Origin: an uncultured Ruminococcus sp.
GTDB taxonomy: Bacteria > Bacillota > Clostridia > Oscillospirales > Ruminococcaceae
Direction: 5' to 3'
Assembly: GCF_946187255.1 (NCBI RefSeq)
Contig: NZ_CAMHRZ010000007.1
Coordinates: 1 to 28,278 of the forward strand
Length of the DNA stretch: 28,278 nt
Positions 16,609 through 23,449 of the stretch are shown piece after piece. Both the position numbers and the translations under genes were made by a program. The notes under the pieces were generated by a model. That model was not told the origin of the DNA. It was given only the letters and a program-made list of their open reading frames with translations, and searched no databases. The stretch's first letter is position 1. Every line of letters starts with the position of its first letter.

Positions 16609-17775
16609 CTATTTTATCTCTTTTGACTTTTTCACCGTGAATTTCAATACGAACAGCAGCAGGCACATCAGTACGGCACATAGGGGCAGCACTGTCATAG
16701 CCTTGCCGTAACCTGCCTTTTCCACAAGTTCTCCGAAAAAAGCGTTGAAGCCGATATCGAAAAATGTGGCGGCGCTGAGTATCGTGCCTGTTGCGGTGCC
16801 TGCCTCTGAGGGCTCATAGAACCTGCCGGTCAGCATGACGAGCAGAGGATATATCACCGAGAATGCCAGACCCGATATGCCGAAGAATAGCAGTCCGTTT
16901 CTGCCCAGTGCCACTCCCAGCGTGTGTAATACAGCCCCTGCCGAAGCGCATATCAGCAGTGTTCTGAATATGCCGATCTTATCGATGAACGGCGCCAGTA
17001 TCAGCCTTGCGGCAGTAAGTCCGCCGTAAAACAGCGATAGGTATATGGCAGAACTCTTTACACTGAGTCCCAGATATTCGCTGCCGTAGGAAGTCAGCCA
17101 GTTCATGAGCCCGTGTTCGGCAATGAAATAGCACCCGAATATCAGTACCAGCAGCGGGCAGGCGGGATTTTTAATCACCGCAGATAAGCTGCCGCCTTTC
17201 TTGTCGGTCTTTTCAGGGTCGGGGAGCCTGATCGTCATAAGGAGTATAAAGCTGATGAGCGCCGCTGCCAGCAGCACAGCATTAGCGATATGCCATCCTT
17301 TCAGCGAGCCCGCAAAGCGTCCGCCGATGTTCTGCGAAGTGAATATCCCCACACCCTGCATGAAATTGAAAATGTTGACATACAGTGCGGGCGGCACGAA
17401 CAGCAGGGGAGTGATGATATTCACCGAGGTGGATATCATCGTTGAACCGCCCATTGAAAATATCATGGCGGCAAGCAGGATATAGTAGTTTTCCGTGAAG
17501 ATATATGTCGCCAGCGCAGCCGACCACAGCAGCAGCACGCCCCCGATAAAACGCTTGCGCGGCAGCTTGTCCGAAAGGTGCCCGCCTATGGAAAGGAACA
17601 GCAGGTTCCCGATATAGCTCACCATTATTATACGTCCCGCCTGCGGCTCCGTCAGTGCGAATGACGAACGGAACTGCGGCAGAAAAACTCCGCGCAGTGC
17701 ATCGGAAGCTGCTGTTATCGTCATCACGATGCCGCAGAATAACATCGTGATTATCTTTGACCTGTCTTTAGTCAT
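16609..17775 (-). CDS. Major facilitator superfamily transporter
   Basis: A 388-residue, 12-segment membrane protein. MFS hallmarks: the loop 2-3 motif GGHLSDKLPRKRFIGG (residues 58-73), and a hydrophilic central loop (LPDPEKTDKKGG) separating two six-helix halves. ATG 17775 follows GGGGAGA. It sits inside the sigG element between the HD nucleotidase and the recombinase. The substrate is not evident; uptake of a nucleobase, nucleoside or pyridine precursor would fit the neighbours but is only a guess. It has its own consensus-like promoter, divergent from the recombinase transcription unit. Confidence 0.88.
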   Translation of the reverse strand: MTKDRSKIITMLFCGIVMTITAASDALRGVFLPQFRSSFALTEPQAGRIIMVSYIGNLLFLSIGGHLSDKLPRKRFIGGVLLLWSAALATYIFTENYYILLAAMIFSMGGSTMISTSVNIITPLLFVPPALYVNIFNFMQGVGIFTSQNIGGRFAGSLKGWHIANAVLLAAALISFILLMTIRLPDPEKTDKKGGSLSAVIKNPACPLLVLIFGCYFIAEHGLMNWLTSYGSEYLGLSVKSSAIYLSLFYGGLTAARLILAPFIDKIGIFRTLLICASAGAVLHTLGVALGRNGLLFFGISGLAFSVIYPLLVMLTGRFYEPSEAGTATGTILSAATFFDIGFNAFFGELVEKAGYGKAMTVLPLCAVLMCLLLFVLKFTVKKSKEIK

Positions 17776-17855
17776 ATGTATCTCTCCCCAATAATCATTG
17801 TCTTAATCTGTGTAACTGCGTCGCATCCCATCGCCGCAGGATTGTAGACAGGATT

Positions 17856-17884
17856 ATTATATCACCGTGATGTTCCGCAGTCAA
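17856..17884 (-). promoter_or_regulatory. Sigma-A promoter of the MFS gene
   Basis: On the minus strand TTGACT (17884-17879), 17-bp spacer, TATAAT (17861-17856). Confidence 0.75.
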
Positions 17885-17896
17885 TAGATGAAAACC

Positions 17897-17925
17897 TTTG
17901 CAAATCATTAAATTTTGATTATAAT
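17897..17925 (+). promoter_or_regulatory. Probable promoter of the small-ORF/recombinase unit
   Basis: TTTGCA (17897-17902), 17-bp spacer, TATAAT (17920-17925), 37 bp before ATG 17962. It looks vegetative (sigma-A) with a weak -35 box; no good sporulation-sigma promoter was found here. Confidence 0.6.
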
Positions 17926-17961
17926 TTTTCCTGTCGCCCATAATATTTTCGAGGTGATATT

Positions 17962-18093
17962 ATGATTTCTGTACATTCCTATGACAGTTCCGGCAGGCTG
18001 CTGGATGCAGGCAGAGAACTTAAAAGCGACGAGTTAACAGCACTTCTGTCCGAAGTCGCTGCCCGCAGTTATGCAAACGGAGACAATAAATGA
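17962..18093 (+). CDS. 43-residue protein coupled to the recombinase; candidate directionality factor
   Basis: A short frame from ATG 17962 with GAGGTG 5 bases upstream; its stop overlaps the recombinase start as ATGA, so the two are translationally coupled. The protein begins MISVHSYDSSGRLLDAG and has a predicted helix SDELTALLSEVAARSY. No family is recognised. Large serine recombinases need a small partner (recombination directionality factor) to excise, and such genes often lie next to the recombinase gene, so that is the obvious hypothesis. The sequence does not prove it, and the ORF could also be a leader for translational control of the recombinase. Confidence 0.65.
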   Translation: MISVHSYDSSGRLLDAGRELKSDELTALLSEVAARSYANGDNK

Positions 18094-19451
18094 CAGACCG
18101 TAAGACAGCGCTGTATATCAGAGTCTCAACCGATGCGCAGTTTGAAGAGGGATATTCGGTGGATGCCCAGAAGGAGAAGCTGGCACAGTTCTGCAAGCTG
18201 AAAGATATAGACAGCTATGAGTACTACATCGACGGCGGGTGGTCGGGCAGCAACATCGAGCGTCCTGCGATAAAGCGACTTATCGAGGATATACTTGCCG
18301 ACAGGATAAGTGCGGTGGTGGTGTATAAGCTGGACAGGCTTTCACGTTCACAGAAGGATACGGTATATCTTCTGGAAGACGTATTCATCCCTCACGGCTG
18401 TGCTTTTATATCCCTCAACGAGAACTTCGATACCTCGACTCCCTACGGCAAGGCGATGATAGGCATACTCTCGGTGTTTGCACAGCTTGAAAGGGAGAAC
18501 ATCCGCGAGCGTACCCGCATGGGTATGTACGAAAGAGTGCGCTCGGGACTGTGGATGGGCGGTGGCAGAGTGCCTTTCGGCTATGACTATGACAGTGAAA
18601 GGAACACCCTTGTTCCAAATGACAAGGCAGAACAGGTGAGACAGATATATTCGCTGTATCTTCGCGGGTATTCAACAACACAGCTTGCGGGTATGTTCGA
18701 TGTATCGGGCGATCAGCATATCTCGGCTATTCTTTCAAGACCCACATATCTCGGAAAGATCAGCTTTCGCGGAGAAATTATAGACGGCACTCACGAGCCG
18801 ATAATAGATGAGACTACATGGCTTCGGGTGCAGGAAGAACGCGAAAGGCGTTCCCGAAAAGGGGCGGTCAATTCCGCATATTTGCTGACGGGACTGCTGG
18901 TCTGCGGAAATTGCGGCGCAAAAATGCGCTATCAGAAATGGGGCAGGGGATTGAAGATATATTGCTATTCCAGACAGAAAAGCAAGCCCTCACTTGTAAA
19001 GGATCCCGACTGCGATAATCCTATCTATGATGCCACCGAAGTGGAAAGGGCGGTGATAAATGATGTATTTGAAAAAACGCGGAACATCACAGCTGAGGAT
19101 CCCGTCAGGCAGAAGGAGATCACTGCGGGTGAGCTCCTGAGGAACAAATACAATGTCGCCGCCGAAAAGATCAAGCGTCTGTATAACCTTTACGCCGAAA
19201 GCGGTGACGAGCTTCTTCTTGAAACGATAAACGAAAACAAAAAACAGCTGGAGGATATCGCAAGATCGATAGAACGCGAGAAGAAAACAAATACAGTAGC
19301 CCGCGAGCTGAACTATAAGCGAAAGGTGCTCAACAATCTCAGCGGGCTTTGGGATGATATGACCATATCTGAACGACGTAAAGCTCTGCACACCTGCATC
19401 GACAGGGTGGTGCTGAGCGGCGGAGAGATAGATATCGTATACGGGATATAG
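18090..19451 (+). CDS. Large serine recombinase (SpoIVCA/skin type)
   Basis: A 453-residue site-specific recombinase. The N-terminal resolvase domain has the nucleophile S13 (ALYIRVSTDAQ), the YKLDRLSRS motif and the helix AQLERENIRERTRMGM. The recombinase domain covers about residues 155-265. A zinc ribbon follows with C272, C275, C292 and C308 (VCGNCG ... YCYS ... DPDCDNP), then a coiled-coil C-terminal region (residues 345-430). This is the order in SpoIVCA and phage integrases such as those of skin and TP901-1-type elements. Its stop codon ends one base before the element's terminal arm. The enzyme should cut 2-bp-staggered at the GG/CC dinucleotide and rejoin sigG. Its start overlaps the upstream 43-residue ORF, and the promoter is sigma-A-like. 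Confidence 0.95.
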   Translation: MTDRKTALYIRVSTDAQFEEGYSVDAQKEKLAQFCKLKDIDSYEYYIDGGWSGSNIERPAIKRLIEDILADRISAVVVYKLDRLSRSQKDTVYLLEDVFIPHGCAFISLNENFDTSTPYGKAMIGILSVFAQLERENIRERTRMGMYERVRSGLWMGGGRVPFGYDYDSERNTLVPNDKAEQVRQIYSLYLRGYSTTQLAGMFDVSGDQHISAILSRPTYLGKISFRGEIIDGTHEPIIDETTWLRVQEERERRSRKGAVNSAYLLTGLLVCGNCGAKMRYQKWGRGLKIYCYSRQKSKPSLVKDPDCDNPIYDATEVERAVINDVFEKTRNITAEDPVRQKEITAGELLRNKYNVAAEKIKRLYNLYAESGDELLLETINENKKQLEDIARSIEREKKTNTVARELNYKRKVLNNLSGLWDDMTISERRKALHTCIDRVVLSGGEIDIVYGI

Positions 19452-19452
19452 C

Positions 19453-19490
19453 TTTTTCGACTGCCCTATACTGTCGGCACTGCGTAGGTA
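19453..19490. other. Attachment-site junction next to the sigG N-terminal half
   Basis: The element arm is 19453-19475, beginning TTTTTCGACTGC. The presumed crossover dinucleotide GG is 19476-19477; sigG coding sequence (CACTGCGTAGG) follows. The arm matches the inverted opposite arm at 19 of 23 positions. The joined arms would form a nearly palindromic 48-bp attP centred on the dinucleotide. Confidence 0.9.
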
Positions 19491-19762
19491 GAAAACTTAA
19501 CGTTCAGCCCGATATCGAAATTGTCGATGGCTTTGATCAGCCCGACGACTCCAACCTGGAAAAGGTCGTCGGGATTTTCCTTGCCCGACGAGAATCTTTG
19601 CAGGACACTCAGCACCAGACGCAGATTTCCGTTTATCAGTTCCGTGCGGGCGTTTTTGTCGCCCTCTCTTGTTTTTCTCAGAAGCTCCTGTTTTTGTTCC
19701 TCTGTCAGCACCTTCAATTCGCTTGTATTGACTCCGCTGATCTCAACTTTGTTGTACTGCAT
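19466..19762 (-). CDS. sigG: sigG, N-terminal half (interrupted by the element)
   Basis: A 98-residue frame from ATG 19762 with GGAG 8 bases upstream. It matches the start of sigma-G: MQYNKVEISGVNTSELKVL at the N-terminus, the NGNLRLVLSVLQRF helix (region 2.1), DDLFQVGVVGLIKAIDNFD (region 2.2, core binding) and KFSTYAVP (region 2.3). Residues up to Pro96 are sigma-G; the last two residues (Thr, Val) and the stop are element sequence. The break falls between promoter-melting region 2.3 and region 2.4, so this half cannot recognise promoters. Sigma-G directs late forespore genes in spore formers. The gene lies divergent from ymxH, its usual neighbour in Clostridia. Confidence 0.95.
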   Translation of the reverse strand: MQYNKVEISGVNTSELKVLTEEQKQELLRKTREGDKNARTELINGNLRLVLSVLQRFSSGKENPDDLFQVGVVGLIKAIDNFDIGLNVKFSTYAVPTV

Positions 19763-19817
19763 TGTTTTTACTCCGTAAATAAATGGTTATCGGCAGGATG
19801 ATATATCCGCCTGTATG

Positions 19818-19846
19818 AAGTATCTCCCGTTTGTGTAAAAATATAC
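19818..19846 (-). promoter_or_regulatory. Possible sigma-F/sigma-G-type promoter of sigG
   Basis: On the minus strand GTATA (19846-19842) is followed by GGAGATACTT (19827-19818), which fits the sigma-F -10 pattern GGnrAnAnTw, about 55 bp before the sigG ATG. The spacer is 14 bp if that -10 is used (16 expected). Read as a sigma-G site the gap to ATACTT is 18 bp. Both motifs are short, so this is tentative. Confidence 0.35.
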
Positions 19847-19915
19847 CTGCGTTTTTTGGTTCGTTCAGTCAATGGCATATAATTATATGTACTTTAAAAA
19901 GTTCAGATCATAGAT

Positions 19916-19944
19916 TTGATTTATCCTGCCCGATATGCTATAAT
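19916..19944 (+). promoter_or_regulatory. Sigma-A-type promoter of ymxH
   Basis: TTGATT (19916-19921), 17-bp spacer, TATAAT (19939-19944), leaving a leader of about 135 bases before the ymxH ATG. Confidence 0.65.
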
Positions 19945-20020
19945 AGTATAGTAATCTTATGAAGGGACACACGAAAGGGATAGACAGCGTCCCGGATTTT
20001 ATCCCGAAAAATAAAATGGA

Positions 20021-20081
20021 CCGATAATACATATAATGTCATTAAACGGCACCGCTGTGCCGGAATATATGTATCGGGGGA
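20021..20081 (+). promoter_or_regulatory. Structured leader hairpin overlapping the ymxH RBS
   Basis: CCGATAATACATATA (20021-20035) pairs with TATATGTATCGG (20066-20077) with a bulge of A-T. Inside is a second hairpin, CGGCAC (20047-20052) with GTGCCG (20057-20062) around a 4-base loop. The RBS GGGGGA (20076-20081) begins in the 3' strand of the stem. An additional GGGAC/GTCCC hairpin lies at 19964-19993. Confidence 0.6.
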
Positions 20082-20087
20082 TATGCT

Positions 20088-20387
20088 ATGATCTGTACCT
20101 TTTCTTCACTGCGCAATAAACAAATCGTAGACCTTGCGACGGGCGAGATAATCGGCTATGCCGACGATATCGAGCTGGACACTTCCGACGGGAAAGTGAT
20201 CTCTATCGTTATTTACGGCAGGACGAGGGCGCTGGGTCTGATGGGTCGGGATGATGATGTGGTCATCCGCTGCGGTGATATCAGGCTCATCGGTGAGGAT
20301 ACGATACTGGTCGAACAGGGCGATATTGCAAGATCGTCAAATGAGCCGAGATATAAGGTCGATAATTTGTTGAAAACATCAAGATGA
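20088..20387 (+). CDS. ymxH: YlmC/YmxH-family sporulation protein (PRC-barrel)
   Basis: A 99-residue protein with a PRC-barrel-like N-terminal half: SSLRNKQIVDLATGEIIGYADDIELDTSDGK, then VISIVIYGR and the family's DDVVIRCGDIRLIGEDTILVE. In Clostridia this family is commonly encoded beside sigG, as here, although the two are divergent. Its exact role in sporulation is not established. ATG 20088 follows GGGGGA, which is partly inside a leader hairpin. The presence of this gene supports the view that the host lineage carries sporulation genes. Confidence 0.88.
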   Translation: MICTFSSLRNKQIVDLATGEIIGYADDIELDTSDGKVISIVIYGRTRALGLMGRDDDVVIRCGDIRLIGEDTILVEQGDIARSSNEPRYKVDNLLKTSR

Positions 20388-20393
20388 AAATAC

Positions 20394-20422
20394 TTGCAAT
20401 CCCGGGAAAGATGTGATATAAT
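20394..20422 (+). promoter_or_regulatory. Sigma-A promoter of rpsB-tsf
   Basis: TTGCAA (20394-20399), 17-bp spacer, TATAAT (20417-20422). Confidence 0.75.
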
Positions 20423-20429
20423 ATTATGG

Positions 20430-20580
20430 TAATTCGCACGGATGGATTCTGCTTTTGGTCCCTATGCGCAATGGCATCATTATGGATACCATGTGCCTCA
20501 CGGCATCATGCGGGGTTTAGGCAGGCGATACCGTCCGGAGGTTATGTATCATCCGTATAACGGAAATTTTAAACCAAACA
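20430..20580 (+). promoter_or_regulatory. Long rpsB leader with folding potential
   Basis: About 160 bases separate the promoter from rpsB. The clearest element is GGCA...ATGG-ATA-CCAT...TGCC at 20473-20497, followed by repeats of CGGCATCATGCGG type. Ribosomal protein operons often carry autoregulatory leaders; no known leader class is recognised here. Confidence 0.4.
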
Positions 20581-20593
20581 GGAGGTTACTACA

Positions 20594-21331
20594 ATGGCAG
20601 TAGTATCAATGAAGCAGCTTCTTGAAGCAGGTGTACACTTCGGTCACCAGACAAGAAGATGGAACCCCAAAATGGCGCCCTATATTTTCACAGAGCGCAA
20701 CGGCATCTATATCATCGATCTCCAGAAGACAGTAAAGAAGCTGGAAGAGGCTTATATGTTCATCAGAGAGATCTCCGCAGAGGGTCAGGAGGTACTGTTC
20801 GTAGGTACCAAGAAGCAGGCAGGCGACTCCATCAAGGAGGAAGCACTGAGAGCAAATGCGCACTATGTAAACGCTAGATGGCTCGGCGGTATGATGACCA
20901 ATTTCAAGACTATCGAGCAGAGGATCAAGAGACTTGAGCAGCTCCACGCAATGGAGGAGGACGGCACATTTGAGCTTCTCCCCAAGAAGGAAGTTACCAA
21001 GCTGAAGCTCGAGATCGAAAAGCTGGAGAAATTCATGGGCGGTATCAAGAACATGAAGAAGCTGCCCGGCGCACTCTTCGTTGTTGACCCCAGAAAGGAA
21101 AAGATCGCAGTAGCAGAAGCTAAGAAGCTGGGTATCCCCGTAGTAGCTATCGTTGACACCAACTGCGACCCCGATGACGTTGACTATGTTATCCCCGGTA
21201 ACGATGATGCTATCAGAGCAGTTAAGCTGATCGCAGGCTGCATGGCAAACGCTATCATCGAAGGCAGACAGGGCGAAGACGCTGTTGCTGCTGAGGCTGA
21301 GAAGGCAGAAGAGGCTGAGGACGCAGAGTAA
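20594..21331 (+). CDS. rpsB: 30S ribosomal protein S2
   Basis: A 245-residue full-length S2: MKQLLEAGVHFGHQTRRWNPKM at the N-terminus, ERNGIYIIDLQKT, VLFVGTKKQA, NARWLGGMMTNF, LPGALFVVDPRKEKIA and VAIVDTNCDPD, all family signatures, with an acidic, Ala/Glu-rich tail. S2 joins the small subunit late and lies by the Shine-Dalgarno exit channel. RBS AGGAGG precedes the ATG. Codon use is strongly biased, as in highly expressed genes. Followed after 97 bases by tsf, the usual order; the gap has an AAGGCAG/CTGCCTT hairpin (21360-21390) without a T run, so probably not a terminator. Confidence 0.98.
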   Translation: MAVVSMKQLLEAGVHFGHQTRRWNPKMAPYIFTERNGIYIIDLQKTVKKLEEAYMFIREISAEGQEVLFVGTKKQAGDSIKEEALRANAHYVNARWLGGMMTNFKTIEQRIKRLEQLHAMEEDGTFELLPKKEVTKLKLEIEKLEKFMGGIKNMKKLPGALFVVDPRKEKIAVAEAKKLGIPVVAIVDTNCDPDDVDYVIPGNDDAIRAVKLIAGCMANAIIEGRQGEDAVAAEAEKAEEAEDAE

Positions 21332-21428
21332 TCCAAGACTCAGGTCATAATGAATTATCCAAGGCAGGCAATAAGAAGATTTGTCTGCCTTGTTGTGAGT
21401 GAAATATATAGAATCGGAGGAATTTAAA

Positions 21429-22346
21429 ATGGGTAATGTATCCGTTCAGGCTATAAAGGAACTTATGAACATAACAGGCGTTGGCATGATGGACTGCAAG
21501 AGAGCACTCGTTGCTGCTGACGGCGATCAGGATAAGGCTATCGAGGCACTGAGAGAAAAGGGTCTGGCTACACAGGCTAAGAAGAGCGGCAGAGCTGCTG
21601 CTGAGGGCGTTGTAGCTACCGTTGTTAAGGATGGCGTAGGCGTTATGGTCGAGATCAACACTGAGACCGACTTCGCTGCTAACACCGATGATTTCAAGGC
21701 TTTCGCAGCTAACGTTGCTAACACCATCGTTGAGAAGGCTCCTGCTGATGTTGAGGCACTGAAGGCAGCTACTATCAGCGGCGGTGACAAGACCGTTGAC
21801 GAAGTACTGACCGAGCTGGCTGGCATGAAGATCAGAGAGAACATCGTTATCCGTCGTTTCGTAAGGATCGAGGGTACTGTTGCTTCCTATGTACACAACG
21901 GCGGCAGCATCGGCGTTCTGGTAAAGATGGATACCGATATCAAGGATGACGCTGTTCTGACTGTTGGTAAGGACGTTGCAATGCAGTCTGCAGCTCTGAA
22001 TCCTGCATACCTCAAGAGAGATGAAGTTCCTGCTGAGGTTCTCGACAAGGAGAAGGAGATCATGATGGCTCAGATGGCTGAGGATCCCAAGATGGCTAAC
22101 AAGCCCGAGCAGGTTAGAGCTAAGATCGTTGAAGGCAAGGTTGGCAAGTACTACAAGGAGAACTGCCTGCTGGAACAGGCTTTCGTAAAGGACGACAAGG
22201 TTTCCGTACAGGAGTACGTTGCAGCTGAGGCTAAGAAGCTGGGCGGCAGCATCACTGTTGCTGAAGTCGTTCGTTTCGAGAGAGGCGAGGGCGTTGAGAA
22301 GAAGGAAGAGAACTTCGCTGACGAGATCGCAAGCATGATCAAGTAA
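21429..22346 (+). CDS. tsf: Elongation factor Ts
   Basis: A 305-residue EF-Ts, the guanine-nucleotide exchange factor for EF-Tu. The N-terminal UBA-like domain (VQAIKELMNITGVGMMDCKRAL) and the EF-Tu-contact motif VEINTETDFAAN (residues 73-84, the TDFV-type motif) are plain, followed by the paired core domains (YVHNGGSIGVLVKM) and the C-terminal module. ATG 21429 is chosen for GGAGG 9 bases upstream; an in-frame ATG 10 codons earlier is not supported. Codon use is strongly biased. It ends the rpsB-tsf operon before a strong terminator. Confidence 0.98.
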   Translation: MGNVSVQAIKELMNITGVGMMDCKRALVAADGDQDKAIEALREKGLATQAKKSGRAAAEGVVATVVKDGVGVMVEINTETDFAANTDDFKAFAANVANTIVEKAPADVEALKAATISGGDKTVDEVLTELAGMKIRENIVIRRFVRIEGTVASYVHNGGSIGVLVKMDTDIKDDAVLTVGKDVAMQSAALNPAYLKRDEVPAEVLDKEKEIMMAQMAEDPKMANKPEQVRAKIVEGKVGKYYKENCLLEQAFVKDDKVSVQEYVAAEAKKLGGSITVAEVVRFERGEGVEKKEENFADEIASMIK

Positions 22347-22366
22347 TTGAACTTATCATAAAAATC

Positions 22367-22403
22367 AAAGCCATAGCATATCACGGTATGCTATGGCTTT
22401 TTT
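22367..22403 (+). terminator. Terminator between convergent tsf and dprA
   Basis: AAAGCCATAGCATA (22367-22380) pairs with TATGCTATGGCTTT (22387-22400), 14 bp with a 6-base loop, ending in TTTTTT. On the minus strand the stem is followed by a T-rich stretch, so it may also serve dprA. Confidence 0.92.
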
Positions 22404-22429
22404 GTCGTTATACTACTTCGCTGATTTTC

Positions 22430-23296
22430 TCATATATTCATGAGTATATCCTTCGGCTCAAATACAGGTATGGCACCGTCACGGATGAGTATGCTTTGTC
22501 CTTTGTATTTGTCGGAGTATATGTCAGCAGGCGGGATAACAAATACATCCTTACCCTGAGATATGGCGTGATTTGCAGTGTTGATGGAACCGCTCTTTGC
22601 ACCCGCCTGTACCACAAGCACGCCGTTTCCCAGTCCTGCTATTATGCGGTTCCTGAATGTGAAATAGCTTTTGACAGGACTTTCCATCGGCGGGTACTCA
22701 GATATGACAGCGCCGCTTTTTACAATATCGGCTTTCAGCTGACCGCTGCCTTTGGGGTAGTCATAGAACACTCCGCAACCCAATACAGCTATGGTCTTTC
22801 CGCTGCCTGTCAGCGCACCGCGATGTGCGGCAGAGTCAATGCCTAATGCAGACCCGCTGATTATCGTATGACCCTCAGCGGCGATATTTTCGGCAAATCT
22901 CTCCGCCACTTTTATTGAATAGTTTGTGGCATCTCTTGAACCTACTATAGTAAAAGCGCGTTCTCCCGACAGCAGTTCTTTGTCTCCGATGCAGTATATT
23001 ACCAGCGGAGGGCAGTCGATATCCGACAGTTTTTGGGGATAACTGTCGTCATATCTCGTGATGATATCGACTCCGTTTTCTCTACAATATCTTCGCACCG
23101 AATCTGCAAAACCATAGTCAAATCTTACGGCTGTTTCGGTCAGTTCCTGCGGTATATTTTTATCCCTGCCTTCTTTCAGTACGCTCAGCAGTTCTGCGGC
23201 GTATTTGTATTTCTCCAGAAGCATCGGTATACCCGGTCTGCCGGGAGTAAACATCAGCGAAAGATCATGCAGTGCCTGTTTTTCCGTTGTGTCCAT
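22430..23296 (-). CDS. dprA: DNA-processing protein DprA, short form
   Basis: A 288-residue protein with the DprA Rossmann-like domain at about residues 75-280: YPQKLSDIDCPPLVIYCIG, FTIVGSRDATNY, TIISGSALGIDSAAHRGAL, TIAVLGCGVFYDYPK, FTFRNRIIAGLG and SGSINTANHAISQGKDVFVIP. DprA binds incoming single-stranded DNA and loads RecA in natural transformation. The N-terminal 70 residues are a weak SAM-like helical part. The C-terminal winged-helix domain of longer homologues (about 360 residues) is absent. RBS GGTGGTGAT precedes ATG 23296; a promoter TTGAAA-17-TACAAT sits just upstream. Convergent with tsf. No topA or other transformation gene is in the window. Confidence 0.93.
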   Translation of the reverse strand: MDTTEKQALHDLSLMFTPGRPGIPMLLEKYKYAAELLSVLKEGRDKNIPQELTETAVRFDYGFADSVRRYCRENGVDIITRYDDSYPQKLSDIDCPPLVIYCIGDKELLSGERAFTIVGSRDATNYSIKVAERFAENIAAEGHTIISGSALGIDSAAHRGALTGSGKTIAVLGCGVFYDYPKGSGQLKADIVKSGAVISEYPPMESPVKSYFTFRNRIIAGLGNGVLVVQAGAKSGSINTANHAISQGKDVFVIPPADIYSDKYKGQSILIRDGAIPVFEPKDILMNI

Positions 23297-23328
23297 ATCA
23301 TCACCACCGTTATGTTTTCTATTATTTT

Positions 23329-23357
23329 ATTGTATCATATCTTATTGTGAATTTCAA
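23329..23357 (-). promoter_or_regulatory. Sigma-A promoter of dprA
   Basis: On the minus strand TTGAAA (23357-23352), 17-bp spacer, TACAAT (23334-23329), about 33 bp before the dprA ATG. Confidence 0.7.
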
Positions 23358-23386
23358 CATTTTTTTACTGAAAATGGCGATTGTGA

Positions 23387-23415
23387 TTGAAATCCTGAAA
23401 ATATTATGCTATAAT
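23387..23415 (+). promoter_or_regulatory. Sigma-A promoter of the GH2 gene
   Basis: TTGAAA (23387-23392), 17-bp spacer, TATAAT (23410-23415), 35 bp before ATG 23450. Confidence 0.75.
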
Positions 23416-23449
23416 ATATTTGCATGAACAAGACGGGAGGGGGACTATA

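Larger units (their letters stand above)
12712..19477. mobile_element. Skin-like serine-recombinase element interrupting sigG
   Basis: A 6,766-bp element between two copies of GG (12710-12711 and 19476-19477). Its termini are 23-bp imperfect inverted repeats equidistant from that dinucleotide, as expected of a large serine integrase attP split into two junctions. On the sigG strand the junctions share GTGCC. Excision between the two dinucleotides restores sigG in frame. Contents: NAD-salvage-type operon (12904-15808), HD nucleotidase, MFS transporter, a 43-residue protein and the recombinase. There are no phage structural, replication, transposase or conjugation genes. Codon style is like the host's, so the association is probably old. 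By analogy it resembles the sigK skin elements of Bacillus subtilis and Clostridioides difficile, but the target gene and cargo differ. Confidence 0.93.

Noticed and set aside
17956..17970. CATAATAT just before the 43-residue ORF (starting at 17939) as a sigma-E/sigma-K -10 box
   Set aside because: It would put the transcription start at or beyond the RBS, leaving no usable leader; the TTTGCA/TATAAT pair upstream fits better.
12712..19477. The element as a prophage remnant or conjugative element
   Set aside because: No structural, lysis, replication, relaxase or type IV secretion genes are present; only recombinase plus metabolic cargo.
20426..20560. 44-codon ORF in the rpsB leader
   Set aside because: Its ATG is at the expected transcription start with no RBS; the reading frame has no family likeness.
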